A stretch of 5,342 bases of DNA from Paracoccaceae bacterium (GCA_003565055.1 PXDM01000398.1:1-5342), one strand, 5' to 3'. Positions 1 to 5,342 are shown, numbered from the stretch's first letter. The notes: a model not told the origin generated them from the letters alone. Made by a program: numbers and translations.

Positions 1-730
1 CGCGTTTTGCACCCCCCGCACGGGCCTGCCACAGATGCGCGGTGACCATGCGCCCGGCATGCCCCTGCCCGCGATGCGCTGGCAGCACGAAGACGCCGCC
101 GACCTGCACGGCATCGCCTGCGCGGGCGTTGAGGCTGGTCATGCCGATGGGCGTGCCCTCTGGCCCGATCAGGAGCTGCGTTTGTCTTTCATTCAGCACC
201 CGCGTGATATAGCGCACGCAATCGGCCTCGGTCGCGGGCAGCCCGGTTTCGCGCAGATAGAGCGGAAACCATGCCTCAAGCATCGCCCGGTCCCGCATAT
301 CTGGTTCGCGCAATGTCACCTCAGGGCGCGCGAGATCGTCCAGCGGGCGGGTGAACAGCGGCTCCTCGCTGTCTTTGAGCCAGTTCGCGCCGCGTGCCGT
401 GAGCGCGGGCAGGATCTGCGCCACCTGTGCGGACTCGCCGGTGATGCCAAGCACCGATTGCGGGCCGAGTGCCGCGAGGAACGCATCGGTTTCGGTCGGG
501 CCGAGGCCGGGATATTGGCACATGAGATACCCGCCGCGCGTGCAGCCGAGCACACCCTTGAGCCCGCCCTGCGCGTCATGGCTGAGCATGTAGCGCGTCG
601 CATGCGGATGCGCGGAGCCGCCGCCCAGGCCATGCGCTTCGAGATTGGACATCAGGAACATCGAGGTCGCGATGCGGGGCGCGAGAAAGGCCGCAATCGC
701 GGGGGCGTCTTCGGGCCGGGCGGGGCGCAT
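1..730 (-). CDS. GNAT-family N-acetyltransferase, 3' end cut by window edge
   Basis: Translating the minus strand from the ATG at 730-728 gives 243 codons with no stop up to the window edge, so the C-terminus is missing. The protein starts MRPARPEDAPAIAAFL. The acetyl-CoA pyrophosphate-binding signature of GNAT enzymes is visible late in the chain: a hydrophobic strand (GGVFVLP, about residues 211-217) followed by R220-G-Q-G-H-A-G226, matching the family pattern (Q/R)xxGx(G/A). This motif sits in a second half that begins near residue 135 (VTLREPDMRDRAML), after an N-terminal half of about 130 residues, so a two-lobed GNAT arrangement is likely. GNAT enzymes transfer an acyl group from acyl-CoA to an amine; the substrate cannot be told from sequence. 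The start codon overlaps the rsmE stop (ATGA at 730-727), which suggests translational coupling. Long frames on the opposite strand here are shadows. Confidence 0.85.
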   Translation of the reverse strand, partial: MRPARPEDAPAIAAFLAPRIATSMFLMSNLEAHGLGGGSAHPHATRYMLSHDAQGGLKGVLGCTRGGYLMCQYPGLGPTETDAFLAALGPQSVLGITGESAQVAQILPALTARGANWLKDSEEPLFTRPLDDLARPEVTLREPDMRDRAMLEAWFPLYLRETGLPATEADCVRYITRVLNERQTQLLIGPEGTPIGMTSLNARAGDAVQVGGVFVLPAHRGQGHAGRMVTAHLWQARAGGAKR

Positions 731-1458
731 CAGCGCCAGTCCCCTTGCGCGCTTTGCCAGAGCGTCAGGGCGGCGACTGCCGCAGTATCGGCGCGCAGGA
801 CACGCGGGCCGAGCGCAATGGGATGCACTTCGGCCATGGCGCGCAGGCGGGTGCGCTCGCCGTCCGAAAACCCGCCCTCTGGCCCGATCAGCAGCGCCGC
901 TGGGGCCGGGGGCAGTGAGGCAGTGCGCGCTTCTTCGGCGAGCGATTCGTCTGCGAAGATCAGCGCGCGGTCGTTGGGCCAGTGATCGAGCAAGCGGCCC
1001 AGCGGTTGCAGCGCCGCGACTTCGGGCACAAAGGTGCCGCCGCATTGCTCGGCGGCCTCAACAGCATGGGCTTGCAGGCGGTCCTGCCGGATGCGTTCGG
1101 AATTGGTGAATGCAGTCTGCACCGGCAGAATGCGCGCGGCGCCCAATTCAGCGGCTTTCTCGACAATGAAATCCGTGCGCGCTTTCTTGATGGGCGCGAA
1201 GATCAACCAAAGATCGGGCGGCATGCGCTGCGGGGCCGATTGCATGCGACACAGCGCCACGCCGCCACGCTTGCCTAGTTCCACCAACTCCGCGCGCCAT
1301 TCGCCATCGCGATTGTTGAACAGCGCCACATCCGTGCCCGGCCCCTTGCGCAGCACATTGCCCAAGTAATGCGCCTGCGGTTGCGACAGGGCAACGGCTT
1401 GCCCCGCCCCCAAGGGCTGATCTACAAAGAGACGAATTTTCGCGCGCGTGCTGTCCAT
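730..1458 (-). CDS. rsmE: 16S rRNA (uracil(1498)-N(3))-methyltransferase RsmE
   Basis: A 242-residue SPOUT-class methyltransferase, close to the usual RsmE length of about 240. It uses S-adenosylmethionine to methylate N3 of U1498 of 16S rRNA in the 30S subunit, in the cytoplasm. The N-terminal PUA-like RNA-binding part (residues about 8-65) includes HYLGNVLRKG. The catalytic part shows EKAAELGAARILPVQT (from about 100), then the trefoil-knot SAM-binding motifs LLIGPEGGFSDGE (about 189-201) and LGPRVLRADTA (about 216-226), both diagnostic for the family. I chose the ATG at 1458 (MDSTRAKIRLF) because family members begin shortly before the RLFV strand. An in-frame ATG at 1509 would add 17 residues that do not look like RsmE and would overlap ubiA. 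No strong Shine-Dalgarno is visible before 1458. The gene is followed by the overlapping GNAT gene and diverges from ubiA. Confidence 0.95.
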   Translation of the reverse strand: MDSTRAKIRLFVDQPLGAGQAVALSQPQAHYLGNVLRKGPGTDVALFNNRDGEWRAELVELGKRGGVALCRMQSAPQRMPPDLWLIFAPIKKARTDFIVEKAAELGAARILPVQTAFTNSERIRQDRLQAHAVEAAEQCGGTFVPEVAALQPLGRLLDHWPNDRALIFADESLAEEARTASLPPAPAALLIGPEGGFSDGERTRLRAMAEVHPIALGPRVLRADTAAVAALTLWQSAQGDWR

Positions 1459-1470
1459 GGGGCCCAGAGT

Positions 1471-2451
1471 ATGACCGAGACCGACCAAAGGCCAGAGGCT
1501 CCGGCGCATTCCAAAGCTGTTGCGGATGCGGCCCCGGCCAATTGGGTCGATGCTTACGCGCCCGCGCCGTCGCGGCCTTATCTACGGCTCTCGCGCGCGG
1601 ATCGGCCCGTTGGGACATGGCTCTTGCTGCTGCCGTGTTGGTGGGGCTTGTTTCTGGGGGCGGCCGCGCATCCCGAAACTGCGGGCTGGTTCACGCTCTG
1701 GCTCTTCGTCGCAAGCGCCGCCGGGGCGTTTCTGATGCGCGGGGCCGGCTGCACATGGAACGACATCACGGATCGCGATATCGACGCTCAGGTGGCACGC
1801 ACGCGCTCGCGGCCGCTTCCATCGGGGCAGGTCACGCTGCGGCAGGCGCTGATCTGGATGGGTGCGCAGATGGGGCTCGCGGCGCTGATCCTGTTCACCT
1901 TCAATTGGCTTGCCATCGGGCTGGGGCTGATGTCGTTGGGTCTGGTCGCGCTCTACCCCTTTGCCAAGCGCTTCACCTGGTGGCCGCAGGTCTTTCTGGG
2001 GCTGGCGATCAATTGGGGCGCGGTGCTGTTGTGGACGGCGCAGACCGGGGCGCTGGGCTTGCCGCCCGTGTTCCTCTATCTCGCGGGGATTTGCTGGACG
2101 CTGTTCTACGACACGATCTACGCCCATCAGGACCGCGAAGATGACGCGCTGATCGGGGTGAAATCCACCGCGCGGCTCTTTGGAGACCAGACCGAGACCT
2201 GGCTGCGCGGGTTTCTGGTGGCTGCCGTGGTCTTGATGTCGCTCGCGATCATTTACGCGCTGGCCCCCTTGGCCGACCCGCTGAAAATGTCGCTGGCGCT
2301 TGCCGGGGCCTGGGCGCTGGGGCTGCATATGAACTGGCAATTGGGCAAGCTCGACATCGACGACACGGAAAAGTGCTTGCGCTTGTTCCGCTCGAATCGC
2401 GATGCGGGCTTGCTGGCTGCGCTGTTTCTTGCCATCGCGATCTTCGTGTGA
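1471..2451 (+). CDS. ubiA: 4-hydroxybenzoate polyprenyltransferase UbiA
   Basis: An integral membrane prenyltransferase of 326 residues that attaches a polyprenyl chain to 4-hydroxybenzoate, the first membrane step of ubiquinone synthesis. Both Mg-diphosphate-binding aspartate motifs are present: N97-D-x-x-D101-x-D103-x-D105 followed by RTRSRPL (110-116), and YDTIYAHQDREDD (213-225), with D221 and D225 in the DxxxD arrangement. Between and after them lie many hydrophobic helices, starting with WLLLLPCWWGLFLG near residues 50-63. The first 35 residues are polar and Pro/Ala-rich and probably cytosolic. I chose the ATG at 1471. An in-frame ATG at 1369 would add 34 basic residues inside rsmE and gives no family similarity. 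The sequence before 1471 has only a weak purine stretch. The likely operon continues with the OmpA-family gene 35 bp downstream. The 4-hydroxybenzoate specificity is inferred from the family and motif variant; other UbiA-superfamily substrates are less likely. Confidence 0.93.
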   Translation: MTETDQRPEAPAHSKAVADAAPANWVDAYAPAPSRPYLRLSRADRPVGTWLLLLPCWWGLFLGAAAHPETAGWFTLWLFVASAAGAFLMRGAGCTWNDITDRDIDAQVARTRSRPLPSGQVTLRQALIWMGAQMGLAALILFTFNWLAIGLGLMSLGLVALYPFAKRFTWWPQVFLGLAINWGAVLLWTAQTGALGLPPVFLYLAGICWTLFYDTIYAHQDREDDALIGVKSTARLFGDQTETWLRGFLVAAVVLMSLAIIYALAPLADPLKMSLALAGAWALGLHMNWQLGKLDIDDTEKCLRLFRSNRDAGLLAALFLAIAIFV

Positions 2452-2486
2452 TTGCGCCCGGGACCGCTTGGCGCTAGGGGACTGCC

Positions 2487-4517
2487 ATGAACGAAAACCC
2501 GTCAAGTTTCGCCGCACGGATGCGGGCCCGGATCGCATCAGTCCCCGGCTCGGGCCGCGCCTCGCTGGTCACAGTCGCCGCTTTCGTGCTCGCTGCATGC
2601 CTCGCAGTTGGCGCGGCATCGCTTGCGGTGCGAGCGATTGAGTTTGCGCTGGAGCGCGACGCGCGTGAGGCGTTGGCCGAACAGGACATCGCCTGGGCCG
2701 ATGTGGCGACCGACGGGCTGCTCGTCACGCTGAGCGGCGAGGCCGAGAGCGAGGCCGCACGCTTCCGCGCCATCAGCGCAGTGACGGGCGTCGTGGCCCC
2801 GGAACGTGTCATTGATGCGATTGCCGTCGCCCCGTCCATGGAAATCGCCGCGCCGCGGTTCCTGCTGGAAATCCTGCGCAACGGGCTCGATGTGTCGATG
2901 ATCGGCCTTGTTCCCGCCGCATATGATGCCGAGCCGATTGTCGCCCGGATTGAGGCCATCGACCCGGAGATTTCCGTCGTCAACATGATCGAGCGCGCGA
3001 GCCATCCCATGCCCGCAGGCTGGGCCGATGCTGTGAATTTCGGCCTCGATGCGTTGATCATGGTGCCATCGAGCAAGATTTCCGTCACGGCCGACCGGGT
3101 CGAGATCACTGGACTGGCCGAAAGCGAGCGCCAGCGCGACGAGATGCGCGACAAGCTGGCGCGGGCGCGTCCGCGCGGGGTGATCAGCACGGTCAATATC
3201 TCGGCCCCGCGCCCGGTGATCACGCCTTTCACCTTGCGTTTCGTGATGGATGAGGACGGCGCGCGGTTTGACGCCTGTTCCGCCGATAGCACCGATGCGC
3301 GCGCAGCCATCATCAGCGCCGCGCGCGGGGCGGGGGCCACGGGTGCCTTGACCTGCACCATCGGTCTCGGCAGCCCGTCGCCGCGCTGGCAGGCGGGTGC
3401 GGTCGAAGCCATCCGGGCGCTGGCGCGGGTCGGGGCGGGCACCGTGACGCTGGCCGATTCCGATATTTCGCTGGTCGTGCCCAATTCGGTGCCCTTGGCC
3501 GAGTTCGACCAGGCGGTCGGCGCGCTGGAGACAGCGCTGCCAGATGTGTTTTCCCTGACCGCCACGCGCCTGCCGCCGAGCGAAGAAGATATCTCACGCA
3601 CCGATGATGTGCTGGAATTCGTGGCCTCGCGTTCGGTCGAGGGCGCGGTGATCCTGCGCGGGCGGCTGAGCGATGAGCGGTTACGCGAAGCGGTGCAATC
3701 CCTGGCGCGGGCAGAATTCGGGCTGCCCTCTGTGATGATGACAGCGCGGGTTGATCCTGATCTGCCCGAAGGCTGGCCCGTGCGCGCGCTTCTGGCGGTC
3801 GATGTGCTCAGCCAGCTTGAACATGGCATGATCCGCGTCCGTCCCGAGCGGATGGATGTCACAGGCGTTTCCGGCAATCCCAATGCGACGGACGACATTG
3901 CGCGAGTCCTAGCCGAGAAGCTGGGGCAGGGGGCAGTGTTCAACCTCAACATCACCTATGACGAGCGCTTTGACCCGATTGCGATGCAGCCCACGCCCGG
4001 ACGCTGCGAGCGCTGGATCGAGGAGACGCTGGAGGTCCAGCAGATCACCTTTGATCCGGGGTCCGCGACGATTGTCGCCGGAGCGATGCAGGTGGTCGAT
4101 GAGATTGCCGAAATCCTGCGCAATTGCGGGCGGATGGAGGTCGAAATCGGCGGGCATACAGACAGCCAGGGGCGGCTGGAGACGAATATGCGCCTCAGCC
4201 AGCAGCGCGCGGATGCGGTCAAGGCCGCGCTGGTCGCGCGCGGGGTGCCGGTCTCGGAATATGAAACGCGCGGTTACGGGCCGGAATTTCCCATCGCGGA
4301 CAATTCCACCGCTGCGGGGCGCGAGGCCAATCGCCGGATCGAATTCAAGCTGATCGGCGCATCGGCGGAAGCAGCGCGCGCGGAGCGCGAAACCGGCACC
4401 GTGCCTGAGCCTGAGACGGCCGAGGCGGCTGCGCCACGCGACGAAGCCGATCTGGAGATCTTCGTCACCGAAGGCGCCGGCGACAGTCCGCGCCCGCCAG
4501 AACGCCCGCAGCGATGA
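2487..4517 (+). CDS. membrane-anchored BON-like/OmpA-domain envelope protein
   Basis: A 676-residue protein. A basic N-terminus (several Arg in residues 11-24) is followed by a hydrophobic segment at about 27-50, so the rest should be periplasmic. Residues about 60-492 contain repeated BON-like units, the clearest at about 66-115, 196-240, 383-425 and 446-492, each with an x-V-x-(L/I/V)-(S/T/R)G strand followed by a helix. The C-terminal OmpA-like peptidoglycan-binding domain spans about 519-624: ITFDPGSA, GGHTDSQG (555-562), N567-x-x-LSQQRADAV, RGYGPEFP (595-602) and GREANRRIEF (611-620), including the Asp and Arg used by this family to bind diaminopimelate. An acidic Pro/Glu-rich tail follows. 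AGGGG at 2476-2480, six bases before the ATG, supports the start. The layout of anchor, BON and OmpA domain recalls mycobacterial ArfA/OmpATb, though I infer no shared function. LAAC at 35-38 resembles a lipobox, so lipoprotein processing is an alternative to a membrane anchor. No beta-barrel is evident. Confidence 0.88.
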   Translation: MNENPSSFAARMRARIASVPGSGRASLVTVAAFVLAACLAVGAASLAVRAIEFALERDAREALAEQDIAWADVATDGLLVTLSGEAESEAARFRAISAVTGVVAPERVIDAIAVAPSMEIAAPRFLLEILRNGLDVSMIGLVPAAYDAEPIVARIEAIDPEISVVNMIERASHPMPAGWADAVNFGLDALIMVPSSKISVTADRVEITGLAESERQRDEMRDKLARARPRGVISTVNISAPRPVITPFTLRFVMDEDGARFDACSADSTDARAAIISAARGAGATGALTCTIGLGSPSPRWQAGAVEAIRALARVGAGTVTLADSDISLVVPNSVPLAEFDQAVGALETALPDVFSLTATRLPPSEEDISRTDDVLEFVASRSVEGAVILRGRLSDERLREAVQSLARAEFGLPSVMMTARVDPDLPEGWPVRALLAVDVLSQLEHGMIRVRPERMDVTGVSGNPNATDDIARVLAEKLGQGAVFNLNITYDERFDPIAMQPTPGRCERWIEETLEVQQITFDPGSATIVAGAMQVVDEIAEILRNCGRMEVEIGGHTDSQGRLETNMRLSQQRADAVKAALVARGVPVSEYETRGYGPEFPIADNSTAAGREANRRIEFKLIGASAEAARAERETGTVPEPETAEAAAPRDEADLEIFVTEGAGDSPRPPERPQR

Positions 4518-4559
4518 GCCAGCCAGCCAAGACGCGGCAAGCGCGCAAGAGAGGACCCC

Positions 4560-4880
4560 ATGGACCGAATTAACTTCGTGATCGTGACCGCGATCATCCT
4601 GTTTGTGGCCTTCGGGCTGGGCTGGTTCACGAACTGGCTGGTGCACCGCTTCACCCGTGTGCGCCAGCAGGATCTGGGAGAGCTTGACCGCATGGCGCAG
4701 GCGCTGCATGAGGCCGAACTGATCCGCGATCAGGCCATCGAATATGTCGAGACCCGCGAGCGCGATCTGACTGCGCGCCTGTCGCAGACCGAAGCGGAGC
4801 TCGCCGCCGCGATGGATGGTCTGCGCGAGGCCCGGGCCGAAGCCGCGCACTATCGCGCGCAGGTCCAAGGCTCCGAGTGA
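4560..4880 (+). CDS. small single-helix membrane protein with coiled coil, unknown function
   Basis: I do not recognise this 106-residue protein as a named family. Residues about 6-28 are a hydrophobic helix (FVIVTAIILFVAFGLGW onward), followed by a basic stretch HRFTRVRQQ. Residues about 38-103 are charged and rich in Glu, Ala, Arg and Leu with heptad-like spacing (for example LSQTEAELAAAMDGL), so a long helix or coiled coil is likely. By the positive-inside rule the C-terminal coiled coil should be cytoplasmic, with a short N-terminus outside. A purine-rich site AGAGAGGA at 4548-4555, four bases before the ATG, supports the start. The gene follows the OmpA-family gene by 42 bp on the same strand, so co-transcription is likely and a shared envelope role is plausible. 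The general shape (anchor plus cytosolic coiled coil) resembles YhcB/ZapG-type proteins, but I see no specific motif that proves this. Confidence 0.8.
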   Translation: MDRINFVIVTAIILFVAFGLGWFTNWLVHRFTRVRQQDLGELDRMAQALHEAELIRDQAIEYVETRERDLTARLSQTEAELAAAMDGLREARAEAAHYRAQVQGSE

Positions 4881-4904
4881 GGCCACAGAACGCATATCTC
4901 GGGA

Positions 4905-4923
4905 TTGTCAACTTGGTTAACGA
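4905..4923. repeat. imperfect inverted repeat between the small gene and the rplJ promoter
   Basis: TTGTCAAC (4905-4912) and GTTAACGA (4916-4923) form an imperfect palindrome around the spacer TTG, with one mismatch and one G-T pair. It lies 24 bp after the small-protein stop codon and about 20 bp before the candidate rplJ promoter. It is A/T-richer than its surroundings. It could be an operator. As a terminator it would be weak, because no T-tract follows directly; four T occur later at 4935-4938. Its function is unknown. Confidence 0.35.
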
Positions 4924-4942
4924 CTGCCCTGAAATTTTGCCC

Positions 4943-4971
4943 TTGGCATTGGCAGCGCCATGAGCTAGGGC
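4943..4971 (+). promoter_or_regulatory. candidate rplJ promoter
   Basis: TTGGCA at 4943-4948 resembles a sigma-70 -35 element. After a 17-base spacer comes TAGGGC at 4966-4971 as a possible -10, keeping only the first TA of TATAAT. Many promoters in Rhodobacter relatives lack the T at the last -10 position and are activated by CarD, so a weak -10 does not rule this out. TTGGCA is repeated directly in tandem (4943-4954), and TGGC-AGC-GCCA (4950-4960) forms a small palindrome in the spacer. Transcription would start near 4978. An alternative is TTGTCA at 4905-4910 with TGAAAT at 4930-4935, but its spacer of 19 is long. Confidence 0.4.
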
Positions 4972-5066
4972 ATCGCTTCGTTCCGGCTGCGGGGGTTCCC
5001 TGTTGCCCGGAATGATTCGTCCGAGACGGTGGGTGGTGGTTGCCACCATAATTCCTGCCTGAGACG

Positions 5067-5170
5067 GGAGGGGAACAATAAAGTCGGGGAGTTTTCCTCG
5101 GGCGGTATTGGGAAGGCCCGTTCGGACCTCATGTCAGGCCCAAAGCCTGGCGCAACGAGCTGGAGGGGAA
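5067..5170 (+). repeat. direct repeat GGAGGGGAA, two copies in the rplJ leader
   Basis: The 9-mer GGAGGGGAA occurs at 5067-5075 and again at 5162-5170. The second copy forms the 5' arm and loop of the last hairpin before rplJ. CCCTCC at 5172-5177 can therefore pair with either copy, giving two mutually exclusive folds. The first copy also overlaps GGGAAC, the partner of GTTCCC at 4995-5000. Confidence 0.6.
5133..5151 (+). other. leader stem-loop GTCAGGC/GCCTGGC
   Basis: Seven pairs, one of them G-U, close a five-base loop CCAAA. An alternative pairing of TTGGG (5108-5112) with CCCAA (5139-5143) would disrupt this hairpin, so the region may switch between two folds. This rests on complementarity only; no folding energy was computed. 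Confidence 0.5.
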
Positions 5171-5177
5171 ACCCTCC
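5162..5177 (+). other. GAAA-capped stem-loop just upstream of the rplJ ribosome binding site
   Basis: GGAGGG (5162-5167) pairs perfectly with CCCTCC (5172-5177) around the GNRA tetraloop GAAA. It ends eight bases before the Shine-Dalgarno GGAGAG at 5186-5191. No T-tract follows, so it does not look like a terminator. Its position suits control of translation initiation. Its 5' arm is also an anti-Shine-Dalgarno-like purine run, which the stem would hide from ribosomes. Confidence 0.6.
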
Positions 5178-5196
5178 TGTAATTTGGAGAGACCCT

Positions 5197-5342
5197 GTGG
5201 ATAGAGCCCAAAAAGAGAAAGTGGTCGAGGAACTCGGCCAAATCTTCGAAAGCTCTGGCGTGGTTGTGGTTGCACAATACACGGGCCTCACGGTTGCCGA
5301 GATGCAGGCCCTGCGTGCGCAGATGCGTGAAGCGGGCGGGGC
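5197..5342 (+). CDS. rplJ: 50S ribosomal protein L10, 5' part only
   Basis: The frame from GTG at 5197 encodes MDRAQKEKVVEELGQIF and continues through VVVVAQYTGLTVAEMQALR, the typical N-terminal region of L10. It runs off the right edge after 48 complete codons. L10 forms the base of the ribosomal stalk on the 50S subunit, binds 23S rRNA and carries the L7/L12 dimers that recruit translation GTPases. The start is supported by GGAGAG at 5186-5191, five bases upstream of GTG, and by the family start; no ATG lies nearby in frame upstream. rplL, then rpoB and rpoC, normally follow in this gene order but lie outside the window. The long structured leader suggests that expression is controlled at translation. 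Confidence 0.95.
   Translation, partial: MDRAQKEKVVEELGQIFESSGVVVVAQYTGLTVAEMQALRAQMREAGG

Larger units (their letters stand above)
4978..5196 (+). promoter_or_regulatory. structured 5' leader of rplJ, probable autoregulatory mRNA region
   Basis: The 316 bases between the small gene and rplJ hold no convincing reading frame but much potential RNA structure. Hairpins visible in order: GGTGG-TTG-CCACC (5035-5047), an imperfect CCTGCC/GGGAGG stem (5054-5071), GGGGA/TCCTC with one G-U pair (5086-5099), AGGCCC/GGACCT with one mismatch (5114-5129), GTCAGGC/GCCTGGC (5133-5151) and a perfect GGAGGG-GAAA-CCCTCC stem (5162-5177). GTTCCC at 4995-5000 can also pair with GGGAAC at 5071-5076. In other bacteria L10, or its complex with L7/L12, binds the rplJ leader and represses translation. 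That this leader does the same is inference from position and structure. The 5' end is a guess based on the candidate promoter. Confidence 0.5.

Noticed and set aside
35..985. 316-codon plus-strand frame opposite the GNAT gene and rsmE
   Set aside because: Crosses two genes supported by clear motifs on the other strand; its composition (Arg, Ala, Gly, His) is that of a shadow frame.
1399..1427. TTGCCC followed by TCTACA as a possible ubiA promoter inside rsmE
   Set aside because: Matches to consensus are poor and the spacing must be stretched; not better than chance in this composition.
2452..2480. TTGCGC and TAGGGG spaced by 17 bases before the OmpA-family gene, resembling a promoter
   Set aside because: The -10 would overlap the ribosome binding site AGGGG and put the start at or near the ATG, so it is more likely coincidence in G/C-rich sequence.
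1582..2538. 318-codon minus-strand frame opposite ubiA
   Set aside because: Gln/Arg/Pro-rich, no motif, antisense to a well-supported membrane enzyme.
2474..3955. 493-codon open frame on the minus strand opposite the OmpA-family gene
   Set aside because: It is very rich in Ser, Arg, Ala and Thr without any family motif, and lies fully opposite a convincing gene. High third-position GC commonly opens such antisense frames.
4514..4573. 19-codon frame starting in an ATGA overlap with the OmpA-family stop
   Set aside because: Very short, basic, and ends inside the start of the small membrane protein gene; no evidence beyond the overlap. A coupling peptide is possible but unsupported.
3909..4895. 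328-codon minus-strand frame opposite the OmpA domain and small gene
   Set aside because: Spans two plus-strand genes, has no motif, and the plus-strand OmpA domain is unmistakable.
4917..4934. Possible CtrA site around TTAA near 4917
   Set aside because: The second half-site at the seven-base spacing is absent.
4965..5291. 108-codon minus-strand frame over the rplJ leader
   Set aside because: It runs into the rplJ coding start and covers structured leader sequence; no ribosome binding site or family similarity seen.

Overview
The window looks like high-GC alphaproteobacterial chromosome, most likely Rhodobacterales (Rhodobacteraceae/Roseobacteraceae). The grounds are the strong G/C bias at codon third positions, the recognisable L10 N-terminus (MDRAQKEKVVEEL) with a GTG start, and the style of the UbiA and OmpA-family proteins. 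It is core or housekeeping sequence. I see no insertion sequence, integrase, CRISPR array, tRNA, rRNA or defence gene.

Layout from left to right. (1) Positions 1-1458, minus strand: a two-gene unit with rsmE (16S rRNA U1498 N3-methyltransferase) first, then a GNAT-family acyltransferase joined to it by an ATGA stop/start overlap and cut off by the left edge. (2) Positions 1471-4880, plus strand: a likely operon of ubiA (4-hydroxybenzoate polyprenyltransferase, ubiquinone synthesis), a 676-residue membrane-anchored protein with several BON-like modules and a C-terminal OmpA-type peptidoglycan-binding domain, and a 106-residue protein with one membrane helix and a coiled coil. The start codons of rsmE and ubiA face away from each other across only 12 bp, so at least one promoter must lie inside the neighbouring gene. 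(3) Positions 4881-5196: a 316-bp non-coding stretch with an imperfect palindrome, a candidate promoter and a structured leader of about 220 nt. (4) From 5197: the start of rplJ (ribosomal protein L10), cut by the right edge.

The rsmE-GNAT and ubiA-OmpA-small protein units seem functionally separate: rRNA modification against quinone synthesis plus a cell-envelope pair. The envelope pair is notable. By the positive-inside rule the OmpA-family protein should project into the periplasm, while the small protein's coiled coil should lie in the cytoplasm. The rplJ leader holds several hairpins and mutually exclusive pairings, including a GAAA-capped stem just before the ribosome binding site. This fits feedback control by L10 or the L10-L7/L12 complex, a regulation known in other bacteria; here it is inference. 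The leader and the OmpA-family/coiled-coil pair are the most interesting parts. I found no clear sign of an entirely new system.
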